A stretch of DNA of 64,000 nucleotides from Stutzerimonas azotifigens (GTDB lineage: Bacteria > Pseudomonadota > Gammaproteobacteria > Pseudomonadales > Pseudomonadaceae): contig NZ_JAAMRF010000009.1 in assembly GCF_013522725.1 (NCBI RefSeq), positions 62,001 to 126,000 of the forward strand. The letters run 5' to 3'. The stretch's first letter is position 1. Each line of letters begins with the position of its first letter. Shown here in pieces: positions 9,593-24,342 of this stretch. The position numbers and the translations under genes are program-made. Under the pieces are notes generated by a model that saw only the letters and a list, made by a program, of their open reading frames with translations, was not told the DNA's origin and ran no database searches.

Positions 9593-10183
9593 CTAAGTTT
9601 CGGCAAGCCCGGAAAATTTTTCGCGGAGTTTATCCAGAGCACGCTTGTAGCGCATCTTCGTTGCACTAAGACCCATATGCATGATATCGGCAATTTCCTG
9701 GAATTCGAGTTCAGCAACGAAGCGAAGTACCAGGATTTCCCTGTCGATAGGATTGACATGTACCAACCAACGGTCGAGTCCACCCTTCTCTTCAACTTTC
9801 GGCGCTTTCTCTTCCGACGCTTCTTCAAGCGGGTCGAGACTCAACGCGTCCAATAGGCGCCGCTTGCGACGCTCTTTCCGATACTGCGTGATGCACTCGT
9901 TATAGGTGATGCTATAAAGCCACGTTTTGAACTTCGATTTTCCTTCGAAATTTTTCAGCCCGTACAAGACTTTAAGCATTACCTCCTGACAGACATCATC
10001 GGCGTCCCGATCGTTGCCTAGATACCGCGCACATACATTGAATAGCGTGCGTTGATATCGCCGCATGAGCTCTTCATAAGCTCGCGTAATATGAAAAAGC
10101 TCGACGTGAGCGCGCTCCACCAGCTCTTCATCGGAAAGCTCGCGTGGGTCATAGCGCAACGACGGAGAATGGGTTTTAGTCAA
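9593..10183 (-). CDS. sigX: ECF sigma factor SigX
   Basis: 196 residues. Region 2 spans about 30-100, with YQRTLFNVCARYLGNDRDADDVCQEV and the TWLYSITYNECITQYRKERRKR recognition segment. Region 4 (about 145-190) contains DREILVLRFVAELEFQEIADIM. The start is a TTG at 10183 (MTKTHSP); no ATG is available before conserved sequence. SigX drives oprF and membrane-lipid and envelope genes and responds to cell-envelope stress. No anti-sigma gene is adjacent; CmpX and CrfX upstream are the usual neighbours. Confidence 0.95.
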   Translation of the reverse strand: MTKTHSPSLRYDPRELSDEELVERAHVELFHITRAYEELMRRYQRTLFNVCARYLGNDRDADDVCQEVMLKVLYGLKNFEGKSKFKTWLYSITYNECITQYRKERRKRRLLDALSLDPLEEASEEKAPKVEEKGGLDRWLVHVNPIDREILVLRFVAELEFQEIADIMHMGLSATKMRYKRALDKLREKFSGLAET

Positions 10184-10267
10184 GACGCTTGGAGCCGGCA
10201 GTCAGTATCATGGCCGCTACTCTGGGAAGCAGAAAAAAGGCGGCACACTTTAGCAGATATTGGACTG

Positions 10268-11092
10268 TCAGTGGCTTCTGACTCTCTGCTCCAACAACGT
10301 TCTGTTAGCGACCGAAACAAGCTCGCCGTTATCGGTCAGCAATAGCGTTTTGACCGTACCGATTTCCTCGATCTGGCCCTCCAGATCGGCAAGACCGATC
10401 CGCTGTCCAACCTCGTACAACTCGCGGATATAGATGCCGGCGAGAATCTGCGCAACCAGGTCGCGGCTACCCAGACCAAAGGCCAGTGCGACCGCCAGGC
10501 CCACCGAAATCAGCACGATGGCGATGACGTAGTTGAGCAGCTCTGTCTTCACCTCGAGCTGACCGATCGCCACAGAGATGCTGATGATGATGACCAAGCC
10601 CTGCGCCAGGCGCGCCAGCCCCCCGGCATAGTCCAGCCCAACGCCTTCGGCGGCACCACGCACCAACCCACTGACCAGCTGGGCAAGCAGCACGCCAGCG
10701 AGCAGAATCAGCGCGGCACCGAAGACTTTCGGGATGTACAAGGCGAGCACGTCGAGGGTCGACGAGACACGCTCGAGTCCCAGCGATTCGGCCGCCGAGA
10801 CCAGGAAGATGAGCAGCACGAACCAGTAGACGATCTTGCCGATCAGTGTCGAGACTGGTGCCCGGATGCCCACCCGGGCGAGCAACTTGGTCAGGCCGGT
10901 GCCGGCCATCAGCCGATCGAGCCCTAGCCGTGCCAGCACCTTGGACAGCAGCGTGTCGAGCAGCTTGGCGATGACGAAGCCCAACACCACCACGATCAGG
11001 GCGCCGAACAGGCGCGGGAGGAATGCGGCAACCGAAGCCCATAGGGAGCTCATCGCAGACAACAGATTCTGGGTCCAGGGATCGAATTCCAT
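10268..11092 (-). CDS. cmpX: CmpX, MscS-related small-conductance mechanosensitive channel-like protein
   Basis: 274 residues from ATG at 11092 (MEFDPWTQNLL); a TTG two codons earlier is possible but unnecessary. Several hydrophobic helices are present (LFGALIVVVLGFVIAKLL; IVYWFVLLIFLVSAA; VFGAALILLAGVLLAQ; LVIIISISVAIG; YVIAIVLISVGLAVALAFG). The last is followed by LGSRDLVAQILAGIYIRE, the pore-to-beta-domain transition of conserved TM-helix/MscS-like proteins. CmpX affects SigX activity in P. aeruginosa. The TGA of crfX lies four bases before this start, so expression is coupled. Confidence 0.93.
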   Translation of the reverse strand: MEFDPWTQNLLSAMSSLWASVAAFLPRLFGALIVVVLGFVIAKLLDTLLSKVLARLGLDRLMAGTGLTKLLARVGIRAPVSTLIGKIVYWFVLLIFLVSAAESLGLERVSSTLDVLALYIPKVFGAALILLAGVLLAQLVSGLVRGAAEGVGLDYAGGLARLAQGLVIIISISVAIGQLEVKTELLNYVIAIVLISVGLAVALAFGLGSRDLVAQILAGIYIRELYEVGQRIGLADLEGQIEEIGTVKTLLLTDNGELVSVANRTLLEQRVRSH

Positions 11093-11094
11093 GA

Positions 11095-11337
11095 TCAATC
11101 AGCCTTATCAGTCGAACGGGTTGGCGAGTGGCGGCGCGAGATCGGCGCGATGTGCTGCGATCCGCTGTTGAAGGCGATGAGCAGTGCCTGCAACCAATGG
11201 CCCATGAGACCGAACAGGTCCCCTGCTCCCACCTGACGGTTGGCGGTTTTCAGTACGCGATCGAGACAGGCATCGTCATCGTGGCTCGATGGCGTGTTAA
11301 GCATGTCGCGCAGGGATTTCTCAAACGGATCGTGCAT
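11095..11337 (-). CDS. crfX: CrfX small protein of the sigX-oprF cluster
   Basis: 80 residues, MHDPFEKSLRDMLNTP to TRSTDKAD. It is a soluble protein with a central amphipathic segment (GDLFGLMGHWLQALLIAF). The sequence matches the CrfX family as I know it from Pseudomonas, always between cmaX and cmpX. A longer in-frame ORF to 11439 was rejected because the family begins at MHDPF. Function is unknown beyond its linkage to sigX. Confidence 0.88.
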   Translation of the reverse strand: MHDPFEKSLRDMLNTPSSHDDDACLDRVLKTANRQVGAGDLFGLMGHWLQALLIAFNSGSQHIAPISRRHSPTRSTDKAD

Positions 11338-11392
11338 GCGCACCTCGGGATATGTGTCGGCTAGACGCTGCAAACAGCCGACCGAGTCACAT

Positions 11393-12388
11393 TTAAACCC
11401 AGCGCAAACATCGCAGGATCCACCATTGGAACAACGCAACGGCGCCGATCAGGCCGCAGGCGACGGTAAAACCGTAAGGAAACTCCGAGCCGGGAATACC
11501 GCCGACGTTGATCCCCAGCAGGCCTGTGAAGAAGCTCAGCGGTAGAAAGAACGCGGTTATGATGCCGATCAGGTACATCGTCCGGTTCATCCGTTCATTC
11601 AGACGCCGCTGTTCGGACTCCAGGACCAGGCTTGCCCTTTCGCGGATCAGCTCCAGCTCCTCGACGAAACGTATCAGCCGGTTGCTGAGTTCGTTCCAGT
11701 TGGCGCTGTCGTCGGCGTCGCGCCAGGAAAGCGGGGTGCGGGTCAATTGCGCATAAAGGTCGCGCTGGGGCAGCAGAAAGCGTCGAAGACTGGCGGCACG
11801 TCGGCGCAGCGACAGCACGCTGTCGTGCTCGGGCGTGTAACGAGGATCTTGCTCCAGGCGTTCCTCCTCGCTATCGGTCATTTCGCTGAGTTCGGCCACC
11901 AGATCGTCGACCCGATCAGTCAGCGAATCGGCCAGCGCCAGCAGCAGTCCAGAGGCATGGTTCGGCCCATGTCCATGGGCAAGCTGCTCGATGACCAGCT
12001 CGGTGGCCCTCAAGGGTCTTAGCCGCAGCGAAATCACCGTCCTGGCGTTGGCGAACACGCGCAGCGATACCATGTCCTCGGGCTCGGCGCCGGGGTTTAG
12101 ATTGACCCCGCGCAGGAACATGGCCAACGCCTCGCCCGGCAGTGCGAGCATTCGCGGCCGGGTATTTTCCTCAAGCAACACGTCGCAGGCGAAGGTCCCG
12201 ATCTCGTCTCGACTGCGCAGCCAAGCGACGGCACCGGGGTGGCTGCGATCCAGATGCACCCATAGCGTTTCACCGTCCTCAAGCTGCACCGACTCGAGCG
12301 ACGCATACGCCAGGCTGCGCGCGCCCCCACGCCCATCGAGCACGAGTGCATGGATGAGACCCCAGCGATCGTTATCGTTCTGTTGCAT
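11393..12388 (-). CDS. cmaX: CorA/ZntB-family divalent cation transporter CmaX
   Basis: 331 residues. A large N-terminal cytoplasmic domain (about 1-265) is rich in helical charged sequence such as RIRASLVLESEQRR-like coiled regions. Two C-terminal transmembrane helices follow, MYLIGIITAFFLPLSFFTGLLG and FTVACGLIGAVALFQWWIL. The pore signature GINVGG after the first helix is a ZntB-like variant of the CorA GMN motif. It probably moves Mg or Zn ions. In Pseudomonas this position before crfX is cmaX. The C-terminus overlaps only the rejected crfX extension. Confidence 0.88.
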   Translation of the reverse strand: MQQNDNDRWGLIHALVLDGRGGARSLAYASLESVQLEDGETLWVHLDRSHPGAVAWLRSRDEIGTFACDVLLEENTRPRMLALPGEALAMFLRGVNLNPGAEPEDMVSLRVFANARTVISLRLRPLRATELVIEQLAHGHGPNHASGLLLALADSLTDRVDDLVAELSEMTDSEEERLEQDPRYTPEHDSVLSLRRRAASLRRFLLPQRDLYAQLTRTPLSWRDADDSANWNELSNRLIRFVEELELIRERASLVLESEQRRLNERMNRTMYLIGIITAFFLPLSFFTGLLGINVGGIPGSEFPYGFTVACGLIGAVALFQWWILRCLRWV

Positions 12389-12410
12389 CGGTATGACGGC
12401 CTGCTCATAA

Positions 12411-12430
12411 AAAGCCCGGCTGAGCCGGGC
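12411..12430 (-). terminator. Rho-independent terminator of rraA
   Basis: GCCCGGC (12414-12420) pairs with GCCGGGC (12424-12430) across a TGA loop. On the minus strand it is followed by a run of five T (complement of the A run ending at 12413). It lies 27 bp downstream of the rraA stop and 22 bp ahead of cmaX. Confidence 0.8.
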
Positions 12431-12457
12431 AGGAAGAACGGGCGGCAGCAGCCGCGC

Positions 12458-12946
12458 TTAGTCGGGCATCTTCAGCGGCTCAGGCGACACCAGGATGCCG
12501 TTGTTATCGGCATAGACGTATTCGCCCGGGCGGAAGGTGACGCCGCAAAAGGTGACGGGCACGTTCAGATCGCCCAGGCCGCGCTTTTCAGATTTGCGCG
12601 GGTGCGTCGCCAGCGCCTGAACGCCGATCTCGGTCTGCGCGATCACGTCGACGTCGCGGATACAGCCGTAGATGATGATGCCTTCCCAACCGTTGCGCGC
12701 AGCCTTCTCGGCAAGCATGTCGCCGAGCAATGCGTGACGCAGCGAGCCGCCTCCATCGACGACCATCACCTTGCCGGTGCCATCGAGTTCGACCTGCTCC
12801 TTGACCCGCGAATTGTCTTCGAAGCATTTCACCGTGACGATCTCGCCGCCGAAGGAATCGCGGCCGCCGAAATTGCTGAACATCGGCTCTACCACTTGCA
12901 CCAGATCGGGATAGGCATCGCACAGATCAGGGGTGACGTATTGCAT
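12458..12946 (-). CDS. rraA: Ribonuclease E activity regulator RraA family protein
   Basis: 162 residues. Family hallmarks are [64 protein letters not shown] and the [10 protein letters not shown] end. RraA binds and inhibits RNase E. Close relatives are 4-hydroxy-4-methyl-2-oxoglutarate aldolases, so enzymatic activity cannot be excluded from sequence. AGGAG lies just upstream of the ATG. The gene sits between cmaX and a broken Rieske gene. Confidence 0.92.
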   Translation of the reverse strand: MQYVTPDLCDAYPDLVQVVEPMFSNFGGRDSFGGEIVTVKCFEDNSRVKEQVELDGTGKVMVVDGGGSLRHALLGDMLAEKAARNGWEGIIIYGCIRDVDVIAQTEIGVQALATHPRKSEKRGLGDLNVPVTFCGVTFRPGEYVYADNNGILVSPEPLKMPD

Positions 12947-12970
12947 GGGAAGCTCCTGTGGTTTGAAAGC

Positions 12971-13201
12971 TCAGACCCGGACACCGACTCGGTCGCCGTC
13001 ATAGGTCGGCGGATACACCGCCATTGAATTACAGATCGTGCCAAGCGCACGGCCATCCGACACCTCGAACGTCGCACCCTGGCGACGGCAACGCAATCCC
13101 GTTCCACTCAGGGTAGCGCGCTCCAGCGGCGCGCCTTGGTGCGGCAGCGGTTTTCAAACAGCCGCGTGCGGGTGGAGCAGCCGCTCGATCGCGACGAACA
13201 T
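12971..13201 (-). pseudogene. Decayed small Rieske-type [2Fe-2S] ferredoxin gene
   Basis: An ATG at 13201 with a GGTGGAG site upstream opens MFVAIERLLHPHAAV and then hits a TGA at 13154-13156. In the neighbouring frame the sequence continues LFENRC. After restoring one missing C it reads PHQGAPLERATLSGTGLRC, then RRQGATFEVSDGRALG, ending at the TGA at 12971-12973. The pattern CPHQGAPL...LRCPRHGATF is the Rieske cluster-binding signature. Compared with it, an internal stretch of roughly 25-30 codons between HPH and LFENRC is gone, the first Cys-His box is frameshifted, and the second box has Gln instead of the His ligand. Three independent lesions indicate a non-functional remnant. Confidence 0.75.
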
Positions 13202-13309
13202 ACCAACTCCACCAGACGAATCATGACCAGATACGATTGTTTAGTCACATCTTAACTATCCGTCCGTACCGATGGAACGGCGCCGTCCGCCCGCTATGCG
13301 TCAGGCATG

Positions 13310-13335
13310 AAAAAGGGCGGTTGCCCGCCCTTTTT
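13310..13335. terminator. Bidirectional rho-independent terminator downstream of ppsA
   Basis: GGGCGG (13315-13320) pairs with CCGCCC (13325-13330), flanked by an A run on the left and T5 on the right. It lies 17 bp beyond the ppsA stop on the minus strand and can act from either side. Confidence 0.85.
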
Positions 13336-13351
13336 CATCGATGACGCCCGA

Positions 13352-15721
<2,370 letters not shown>

Positions 15722-15880
15722 GGTGATCTCTCCACTGTTTGTTGGAAGACTTGGGCGCACCTGCGCCGCGTTAGTGTGGTCTGGCTGTGCGAAATCAGTA
15801 ACAATGCCCGCCAGTCTGCGCTCGGCGAAACGGGCCTTACTATAGCCAAGAACGGTTCTCGACTTAAGGCCCAAGGTGCA

Positions 15881-16699
15881 ATGAAACGAACAGCTTTCTT
15901 CATCTCCGACGGCACTGGCATTACCGCGGAAACGCTGGGCCAGAGCCTACTCGCCCAATTCGAGAACATTACCTTCACCAAACTGACGCGGCCGTATATC
16001 GATACGGCGGACAAAGCGCGGGCTATGGTGCAGCAGATCAATACGGCGGCCGACAGGGACGGCGCCCGGCCGATCATTTTCGATACGCTGGTGAACCAGG
16101 AAATCCGGGACATCCTGGCCGAATCCAATGGCTTCATGATCGACATCTTTTCTTCATTCCTTGCTCCTTTGGAACATGAGCTGATGTCACATTCCTCCTA
16201 CTCCGTAGGCAAATCCCATTCCATCAGTCACAACGCCAACTACATGGAGCGCATCGAGGCGGTCAACTTCGCCCTCGATAACGACGACGGCGCCCGCACT
16301 CACTACTACGACAAGGCCGACCTGATCCTGGTGGGCGTGTCCCGCTGCGGCAAGACCCCGACCTGTCTGTACATGGCCATGCAATTCGGCATTCGCGCCG
16401 CCAACTACCCGCTCACCGAAGACGACATGGAGCGGTTGCAATTGCCGGCGGCGCTGAAGAAGTACCAGGACAAGCTGTTCGGCTTGACCATCGACCCCGA
16501 CCGCCTCACCGCGATCCGCAACGAACGCAAGCCCAACAGCCGCTACGCCAGTTTCGCCCAGTGCGAATTCGAAGTCCGCGAGGTCGAAGCGCTGTTCCGC
16601 CGCGAGAACATCGCTTTCATCAACTCGACGCATTTTTCGGTGGAGGAAATCTCTGCGAAGATCCTCGTGGAAAAAGGCGTCGAGCGCCGGCTCAAATAA
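15881..16699 (+). CDS. ppsR: PEP synthase regulatory kinase/pyrophosphorylase (DUF299)
   Basis: 272 residues starting [20 protein letters not shown], the conserved DUF299 N-terminus. A much longer frame-open extension overlaps ppsA antisense and was rejected. The nucleotide-binding loop [15 protein letters not shown] lies near residue 155. PpsR inactivates PpsA by ADP-dependent phosphorylation and reactivates it by Pi-dependent dephosphorylation. Divergent placement beside ppsA supports the assignment. Confidence 0.95.
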   Translation: MKRTAFFISDGTGITAETLGQSLLAQFENITFTKLTRPYIDTADKARAMVQQINTAADRDGARPIIFDTLVNQEIRDILAESNGFMIDIFSSFLAPLEHELMSHSSYSVGKSHSISHNANYMERIEAVNFALDNDDGARTHYYDKADLILVGVSRCGKTPTCLYMAMQFGIRAANYPLTEDDMERLQLPAALKKYQDKLFGLTIDPDRLTAIRNERKPNSRYASFAQCEFEVREVEALFRRENIAFINSTHFSVEEISAKILVEKGVERRLK

Positions 16700-16780
16700 C
16701 CGACGCCTTCGTAGACAACGCAAAAGCGGCTTGGTGCGGACACTTTGTTACAAAGCCCGAGATCAATTGCCGCAGGCCGA

Positions 16781-18265
16781 TCAGATCACGAACAGATCGA
16801 CGAAGCGGTGCACCGGCGTCGCCTCCAGTGCCGCCTGATCCAGGCACAGTGAAAGGATCTGCTCGCATCGTTGGCCGGGAAAGCGGGTCGCCAGGTTGCT
16901 GGCGAACTTGCGCTCCAGCAGTGGGATGCCTTCCCCCCGCCGACGGCGATGGCCAATCGGGTATTCCACCTTCACCTGCTCGGTACAGGTCCCATCATCG
17001 AAGAACACTTGGATCGCATTGGCGATGGAGCGCTTGTCCGGCTCCAGGTATTCACGGCTGTAACGCTCGTCCTCCACCACCTCCATCTTGTCGCGCAGTT
17101 GGTCGATCAGCGGATGTTCGGCGTGAAACGCGTCCTCGTACTGCTCGGCCGTCAGATCGCCATAGAGCAACGGCACCGCGACCATGTATTGCAGGCAGTG
17201 ATCGCGGTCGGCCGCATTGGCCAGCGGGCCGACCTTCGAGATGATGCGGATCGCCGACTCATGGGTGGTGATGACGATCCGCTCGATCCGCTCCAGCCGT
17301 TCGCGCACCTGCGGGTGCAGGATGACGGCGGCCTCGGCGGCGGTCTGGGCGTGAAACTCGGCGGGAAAGCTGATCTTGAACAGCACATGCTCCATGACGT
17401 ACGAGCCGTACGGCTGGGGCAGACTGAACTGCCGCAGCGCTGGCAGCTTGGTCGCCAGATCCTTGTTGGTGTGGCTGAACAGCACGTCGTAAAAGCCCCA
17501 TTGCGGTGCACTGAGTGCGCCGGGAATACCCATCTCGCCACGCAGGGCGATATCGGACAGGCGCACCGCACGACTGGTCGCATCGCCCGCCGCCCAGGAT
17601 TTTCGTGACCCCGCATTGGGCGCATGGCGGTAGGTGCGCAGCGCCTGGCCGTCGACGATGGCATGGGACAGCGCCGACAGGAGCTGCTCCCGGCTCGCCC
17701 CCATCAGCTTCGCGGTAACGGCCGTGGACGCCAGCTTGACCAGGAAGACATGGTCGAGCCCGACGCGATTGAAGGCGTTCTCCAGTGCCAGCACGCCCTG
17801 GATCTCATGCGCCATGATCATCGCGTCGAGCACGGTACGCATGGTCAATGGCACCTCGCCATTGGCCACGCGCTTTTGCGACAGGTGATCGGCCACCGCC
17901 AGGATGCCGCCGAGGTTGTCCGACGGATGCCCCCATTCGGCGGCCAGCCAGGTGTCGTTGTAGTCCAGCCAGCGGACGATGCAGCCGATGTCCCACGCCG
18001 CCTTGACCGGATCGAGCCGGAAGCTGGTGCCTGGCACCCGCGCGCCATGAGGCACCAGGGTGCCCTCGACCAGCGGCCCGAGGTGCTTGGTGCACTCGGG
18101 AAAACGCAGCGCCAGCAGGCCGCAACCCAGCGTGTCCATCAGACAGTTGCGGGCGGTATCCAGGGCCTCGGCCGACTCGACGCGGTAACTCAACACGTAA
18201 TCGGCGATGTCCTGAATCACCTGGTCGTAATCGGGACGTTCGTTGAGATCGACATTGGCGCTCAT
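16781..18265 (-). CDS. prpD: 2-Methylcitrate dehydratase PrpD
   Basis: 494 residues from ATG at 18265 ([16 protein letters not shown]); a GTG three codons earlier is less likely. MmgE/PrpD family motifs include [44 protein letters not shown] and [24 protein letters not shown]. PrpD dehydrates 2-methylcitrate in propionate catabolism. As the last gene of the operon alongside AcnD/PrpF it may be partly redundant, since AcnD with PrpF performs the same step by a different stereochemical route. Confidence 0.94.
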   Translation of the reverse strand: MSANVDLNERPDYDQVIQDIADYVLSYRVESAEALDTARNCLMDTLGCGLLALRFPECTKHLGPLVEGTLVPHGARVPGTSFRLDPVKAAWDIGCIVRWLDYNDTWLAAEWGHPSDNLGGILAVADHLSQKRVANGEVPLTMRTVLDAMIMAHEIQGVLALENAFNRVGLDHVFLVKLASTAVTAKLMGASREQLLSALSHAIVDGQALRTYRHAPNAGSRKSWAAGDATSRAVRLSDIALRGEMGIPGALSAPQWGFYDVLFSHTNKDLATKLPALRQFSLPQPYGSYVMEHVLFKISFPAEFHAQTAAEAAVILHPQVRERLERIERIVITTHESAIRIISKVGPLANAADRDHCLQYMVAVPLLYGDLTAEQYEDAFHAEHPLIDQLRDKMEVVEDERYSREYLEPDKRSIANAIQVFFDDGTCTEQVKVEYPIGHRRRRGEGIPLLERKFASNLATRFPGQRCEQILSLCLDQAALEATPVHRFVDLFVI

Positions 18266-18323
18266 GCTTCTCACCTTATCAGGCTGATGGCAGGAAAAAT
18301 GATGGCGCGGCCGCTGGCTCCGG

Positions 18324-19517
18324 TCAGAACGCGTCGCCCGGGACGCGTACCCAGCCTTCCATCAGCACCCGCGCGCTGCGGCTCATGAGCGCCTTGGTCA
18401 CCTGCCACTGGCCGTTCACCTGGCGCGCTTCGGCGCCGACCCGCAGAACGCCCGAGGGATGACCGAAACGCACCGCACTGCGTTCGCCACCACCGGCGGC
18501 GAGGTTGACCAGGGTGCCGGGAATCGCGGCGGCCGTGCCGATGGCCACGGCGGCGGTGCCCATCATGGCGTGGTGCAGCTTGCCCATCGACAGCGCGCGT
18601 ACCAGTAGATCGACATCTTCGACGGCGACGTTTCGGCCGCTGGAGGACAGGTAACCGACTGGCGGCGCAACGAAGGCGACCTTCGGCGTGTGCTGGCGTT
18701 TGGCGGCCTCGTCCAGCGACGCGATCAGCCCTATGCGCAGCGCACCGTGGGCACGGATGGTCTCGAACCTGAGCAAGGCCGCCGGATCGCCATTGATGGC
18801 CTCCTGCAGCTCGGTGCCGGTGTAACCGAGCGTCTCGGCTTCGAGAAAGATGGTCGGGATACCCGCATTGATCAGCGTCGCGCGAAGCGTACCGACGCCG
18901 GGCACGTCGAGCTCATCGACCAGGTTGCCGGTTGGGAACATGGCACCGCCGCCCTCTCCGTCTCCCTCGTCGGCGGGATCGAGGAACTCCAGCTGGACCT
19001 CGGCGGCCGGAAAGGTCACACCGTCCAGCTCGAAGTCACCGGTCTCCTGCACCTGCCCTTCGACGATCGGCACCTGCGCAACGATGGTCTTGCCGATGTT
19101 GGCCTGCCAGATGTGCACCGTGCACAAACCGTTGCGCGGAACCCGCTCGGCGTCGACCAGCCCTGCGGCGATGGCGAACGGCCCGACGGCCGACGACAGG
19201 TTGCCGCAGTTGCCGCTCCAGTCGACGAAGGCCGCATCGATCGACACCTGGCCGAAGAGGTAGTCGACGTCGTGACCGGGCCGGCTGCTGCGCGACACGA
19301 TCACCGTCTTGCTGGTACTGGACGTCGCCCCACCCATGCCATCGATCTGCTTGCCATAGGGGTCGGGGCTACCGATCACCCTCAGCAACAGTGCATCGCG
19401 GGCCAGGCCCGGCACGCGCGCGCGCGCGGGCAGGTCTTCAAGACGGAAGAACACGCCCTTGCTGGTACCGCCACGCATGTAGGTGGCGGGGATTCGAATC
19501 TGTGGTACGGCGGCCAT
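18324..19517 (-). CDS. prpF: 2-Methylaconitate cis-trans isomerase PrpF
   Basis: 397 residues. The N-terminus [22 protein letters not shown] and the motif [24 protein letters not shown] are signatures of PrpF, a diaminopimelate-epimerase-fold isomerase that converts the trans 2-methylaconitate made by AcnD to the cis form. It starts 44 bp after the acnD stop and is followed 58 bp later by prpD. It has an obligatory partnership with AcnD in bacteria using this pathway variant. Confidence 0.95.
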   Translation of the reverse strand: MAAVPQIRIPATYMRGGTSKGVFFRLEDLPARARVPGLARDALLLRVIGSPDPYGKQIDGMGGATSSTSKTVIVSRSSRPGHDVDYLFGQVSIDAAFVDWSGNCGNLSSAVGPFAIAAGLVDAERVPRNGLCTVHIWQANIGKTIVAQVPIVEGQVQETGDFELDGVTFPAAEVQLEFLDPADEGDGEGGGAMFPTGNLVDELDVPGVGTLRATLINAGIPTIFLEAETLGYTGTELQEAINGDPAALLRFETIRAHGALRIGLIASLDEAAKRQHTPKVAFVAPPVGYLSSSGRNVAVEDVDLLVRALSMGKLHHAMMGTAAVAIGTAAAIPGTLVNLAAGGGERSAVRFGHPSGVLRVGAEARQVNGQWQVTKALMSRSARVLMEGWVRVPGDAF

Positions 19518-19561
19518 CTAACTCTCCTTGAACGGGTCTGCGGGAATCGCTCCGGCCGGCG

Positions 19562-22183
<2,622 letters not shown>

Positions 22184-22249
22184 GCTCAGGACTCGATCAC
22201 AAGGTGGCCTATGAAATGGCGGGCGCCGCCTGCGCGGCGCCCTGGGCGC

Positions 22250-23377
22250 TCAGCGCTGGTCGATGGCGACGAAGGGGCGCTGCTCGGCACCGGTGTATTC
22301 GGCGCTCGGACGGATGATGCGGTTGTTGGCCCGCTGTTCGAAGACGTGCGCGCACCAGCCGGACACCCGCGAGCAGACGAAGATCGGGGTGAACAGCTCG
22401 GTCGGGATGCCCATGAAGTGGTACGCCGAGGCATGGTAGAAATCGGCATTGGGGAACAGCTTCTTCTCCTCCCACATGGTCTTGTCGATGGCCTCGGATA
22501 CGGCGTACAGGCGCGTATCGCCCACCTCGTCGGCGAGCTTCTTCGCCCAGGTCTTGATCACCTCGTTGCGCGGGTCCGAATCCTTGTAGATGGCATGACC
22601 GAAGCCCATGATCTTGTCCTTGCGCTCGAGCATCTTGAGCAACTCGGCGCGTGCCTGCTCGGGCGAGTCGAAACGCTCGATCAGCGCCATGGCCGCCTCG
22701 TTGGCCCCGCCGTGCAGCGGACCGCGCAGCGAACCGATCGCCGCAGTCACGCAGGAATACAGGTCCGACAGGGTCGAGGCGCAGACCCGCGCAGTGAAGG
22801 TCGAGGCGTTGAATTCGTGCTCGGCATAGAGGATCAGCGACACGTTCATCACCCGGACATGCAGCTCGCTAGGTGCTTTGCCGTGCAGCAGCGCGAGAAA
22901 ATGCCCGCCGATGCTCGCCTCGTCGCTGTCGCACTCGATGCGCACGCCCTGATGGGAGAAGCGATACCAGTAGGTCATGATCCCCGGCAGCGCGCCCAAT
23001 AGACGGTCGGCCCTGTCCTGCTGCTGCTCGAAGCCGGTTTCCGGCTCCAGGTTGCCCAGCATCGACGCGCCGGTACGCATCACGTCCATCGGGTGCGCCG
23101 TGGCGGGAATGCGCTCGAGCACTTCCTTGAGCGCCCGCGGCAGCTCGCGAAAGCCCTTGAGCCGCGCGCGGTAATCGGCGAGCTGGGTCCGATCGGGCAG
23201 CTCGCCGTACAGCAGCAGATAGGCGACCTCCTCGAAATCGGCCCCAGCGGCCAGTTCGCGTACGTCATAGCCGCGATAGGTCAGCCCCGCACCGGTCTTG
23301 CCCACGGTGCACAGCGCCGTTTGTCCCGCGACCTGGCCCCTGAGGCCTGCGCCGCTCAATACCTTTGCTTCAGCCAT
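22250..23377 (-). CDS. prpC: 2-Methylcitrate synthase
   Basis: 375 residues starting MAEAKVLSGAGLRGQVAGQTALC. Type II citrate synthase fold with RGYDVRELA, LYAEHEFNASTFTARVCAST, GPLHGGANEAAM and MGFGHAIYKDSDPRNEVI, the last carrying the catalytic His region. It condenses propionyl-CoA with oxaloacetate. The start at 23377 is supported by an AGGAG just upstream. The reading frame stays open into prpB, producing a spurious 699-codon ORF. Third gene in transcription order after gntR and prpB. Confidence 0.95.
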   Translation of the reverse strand: MAEAKVLSGAGLRGQVAGQTALCTVGKTGAGLTYRGYDVRELAAGADFEEVAYLLLYGELPDRTQLADYRARLKGFRELPRALKEVLERIPATAHPMDVMRTGASMLGNLEPETGFEQQQDRADRLLGALPGIMTYWYRFSHQGVRIECDSDEASIGGHFLALLHGKAPSELHVRVMNVSLILYAEHEFNASTFTARVCASTLSDLYSCVTAAIGSLRGPLHGGANEAAMALIERFDSPEQARAELLKMLERKDKIMGFGHAIYKDSDPRNEVIKTWAKKLADEVGDTRLYAVSEAIDKTMWEEKKLFPNADFYHASAYHFMGIPTELFTPIFVCSRVSGWCAHVFEQRANNRIIRPSAEYTGAEQRPFVAIDQR

Positions 23378-23454
23378 CGCACTCTCCTTATTGGATTTAT
23401 TCTGGATGCTGCCAATTGGCGTCAGGCGGGCGGCCGATGCCCCGCCCGGGTTGA

Positions 23455-24342
23455 TCAGCCCTTCTTCTGCGCGAAGAGCTGATCCAGATGCTGCTCGTAG
23501 GCGTGGTAGCCGATGCGCTCGTACAGGTCCATGCGCGTTTGCATGGTGTCCACCACGTTCTTCTGGGTGCCGTCGCGGCGGATCGCGGTGTAGACGCTCT
23601 CGGCGGCCTTGTTCATCGCGCGGAACGCCGACAGCGGATAAAGCACCAGCGAGACGTCGGCGCTCGCCAGCTCTTCGGTCGTATAAAGAGGCGTCGAGCC
23701 GAACTCGGTGATGTTGGCCAGGATCGGCGCCTTCACCCGCGTTGCGAACTGCCGGTACATCTCCAGCTCGGTGATCGCCTCGGGAAAGACCATGTCCGCC
23801 CCCGCTTCGACACAGGCTTCGGCGCGTTCCAGGGCGGCCTCCAGCCCCTCCACTGCCAGCGCGTCGGTACGCGCCATGATCACGAAGCTGTCGTCGGTGC
23901 GCGCGTCGACCGCCGCCTTGATCCGGTCGACCATCTCCTGCAGCGAGACGATCTCCTTGTTCGGCCGATGGCCACAGCGCTTGGCGCCGACCTGGTCCTC
24001 GATATGGATGGCCGCGGCACCGAACTTGATCATCGAGCGCACGGTGCGCGCCACGTTGAAGGCCGAGGAGCCGAAACCGGTGTCGACATCGACCAGCAAC
24101 GGCAGGTCGCAGACATCGGTGATGCGGCGCACATCGGTGAGCACGTCGTCCAGCCCCGATATGCCGAGGTCGGGCAGGCCCAGCGAGCCGGCCGCCACCC
24201 CGCCGCCGGACAGATAGATCGCCTTGAAGCCGGCGCGCTTGGCCAGCAGGGCGTGGTTGGCGTTGATCGCGCCGACCACCTGCAGCGGATGTTCGCTGGC
24301 GACCGCATCGCGAAAGCGCTGCCCGGCAGATGCTTGAGTCAT
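23455..24342 (-). CDS. prpB: 2-Methylisocitrate lyase
   Basis: 295 residues of the ICL/PEPM superfamily. The catalytic loop KRCGH is present in [16 protein letters not shown], with [12 protein letters not shown] (metal-binding Asp) and [11 protein letters not shown]. It cleaves 2-methylisocitrate to pyruvate and succinate, the last step of the methylcitrate cycle. Its ATG overlaps the TGA of the upstream GntR gene (24339-24342), so the regulator and enzymes are cotranscribed. Confidence 0.96.
   Translation of the reverse strand: MTQASAGQRFRDAVASEHPLQVVGAINANHALLAKRAGFKAIYLSGGGVAAGSLGLPDLGISGLDDVLTDVRRITDVCDLPLLVDVDTGFGSSAFNVARTVRSMIKFGAAAIHIEDQVGAKRCGHRPNKEIVSLQEMVDRIKAAVDARTDDSFVIMARTDALAVEGLEAALERAEACVEAGADMVFPEAITELEMYRQFATRVKAPILANITEFGSTPLYTTEELASADVSLVLYPLSAFRAMNKAAESVYTAIRRDGTQKNVVDTMQTRMDLYERIGYHAYEQHLDQLFAQKKG

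Noticed and set aside
13145..13160. TTTTCAAACAGCC-like sequence resembling one arm of the acnB leader repeat
   Set aside because: It is part of the LFEN codons of the Rieske pseudogene, shares only about nine bases with the arm and has no partner arm nearby.
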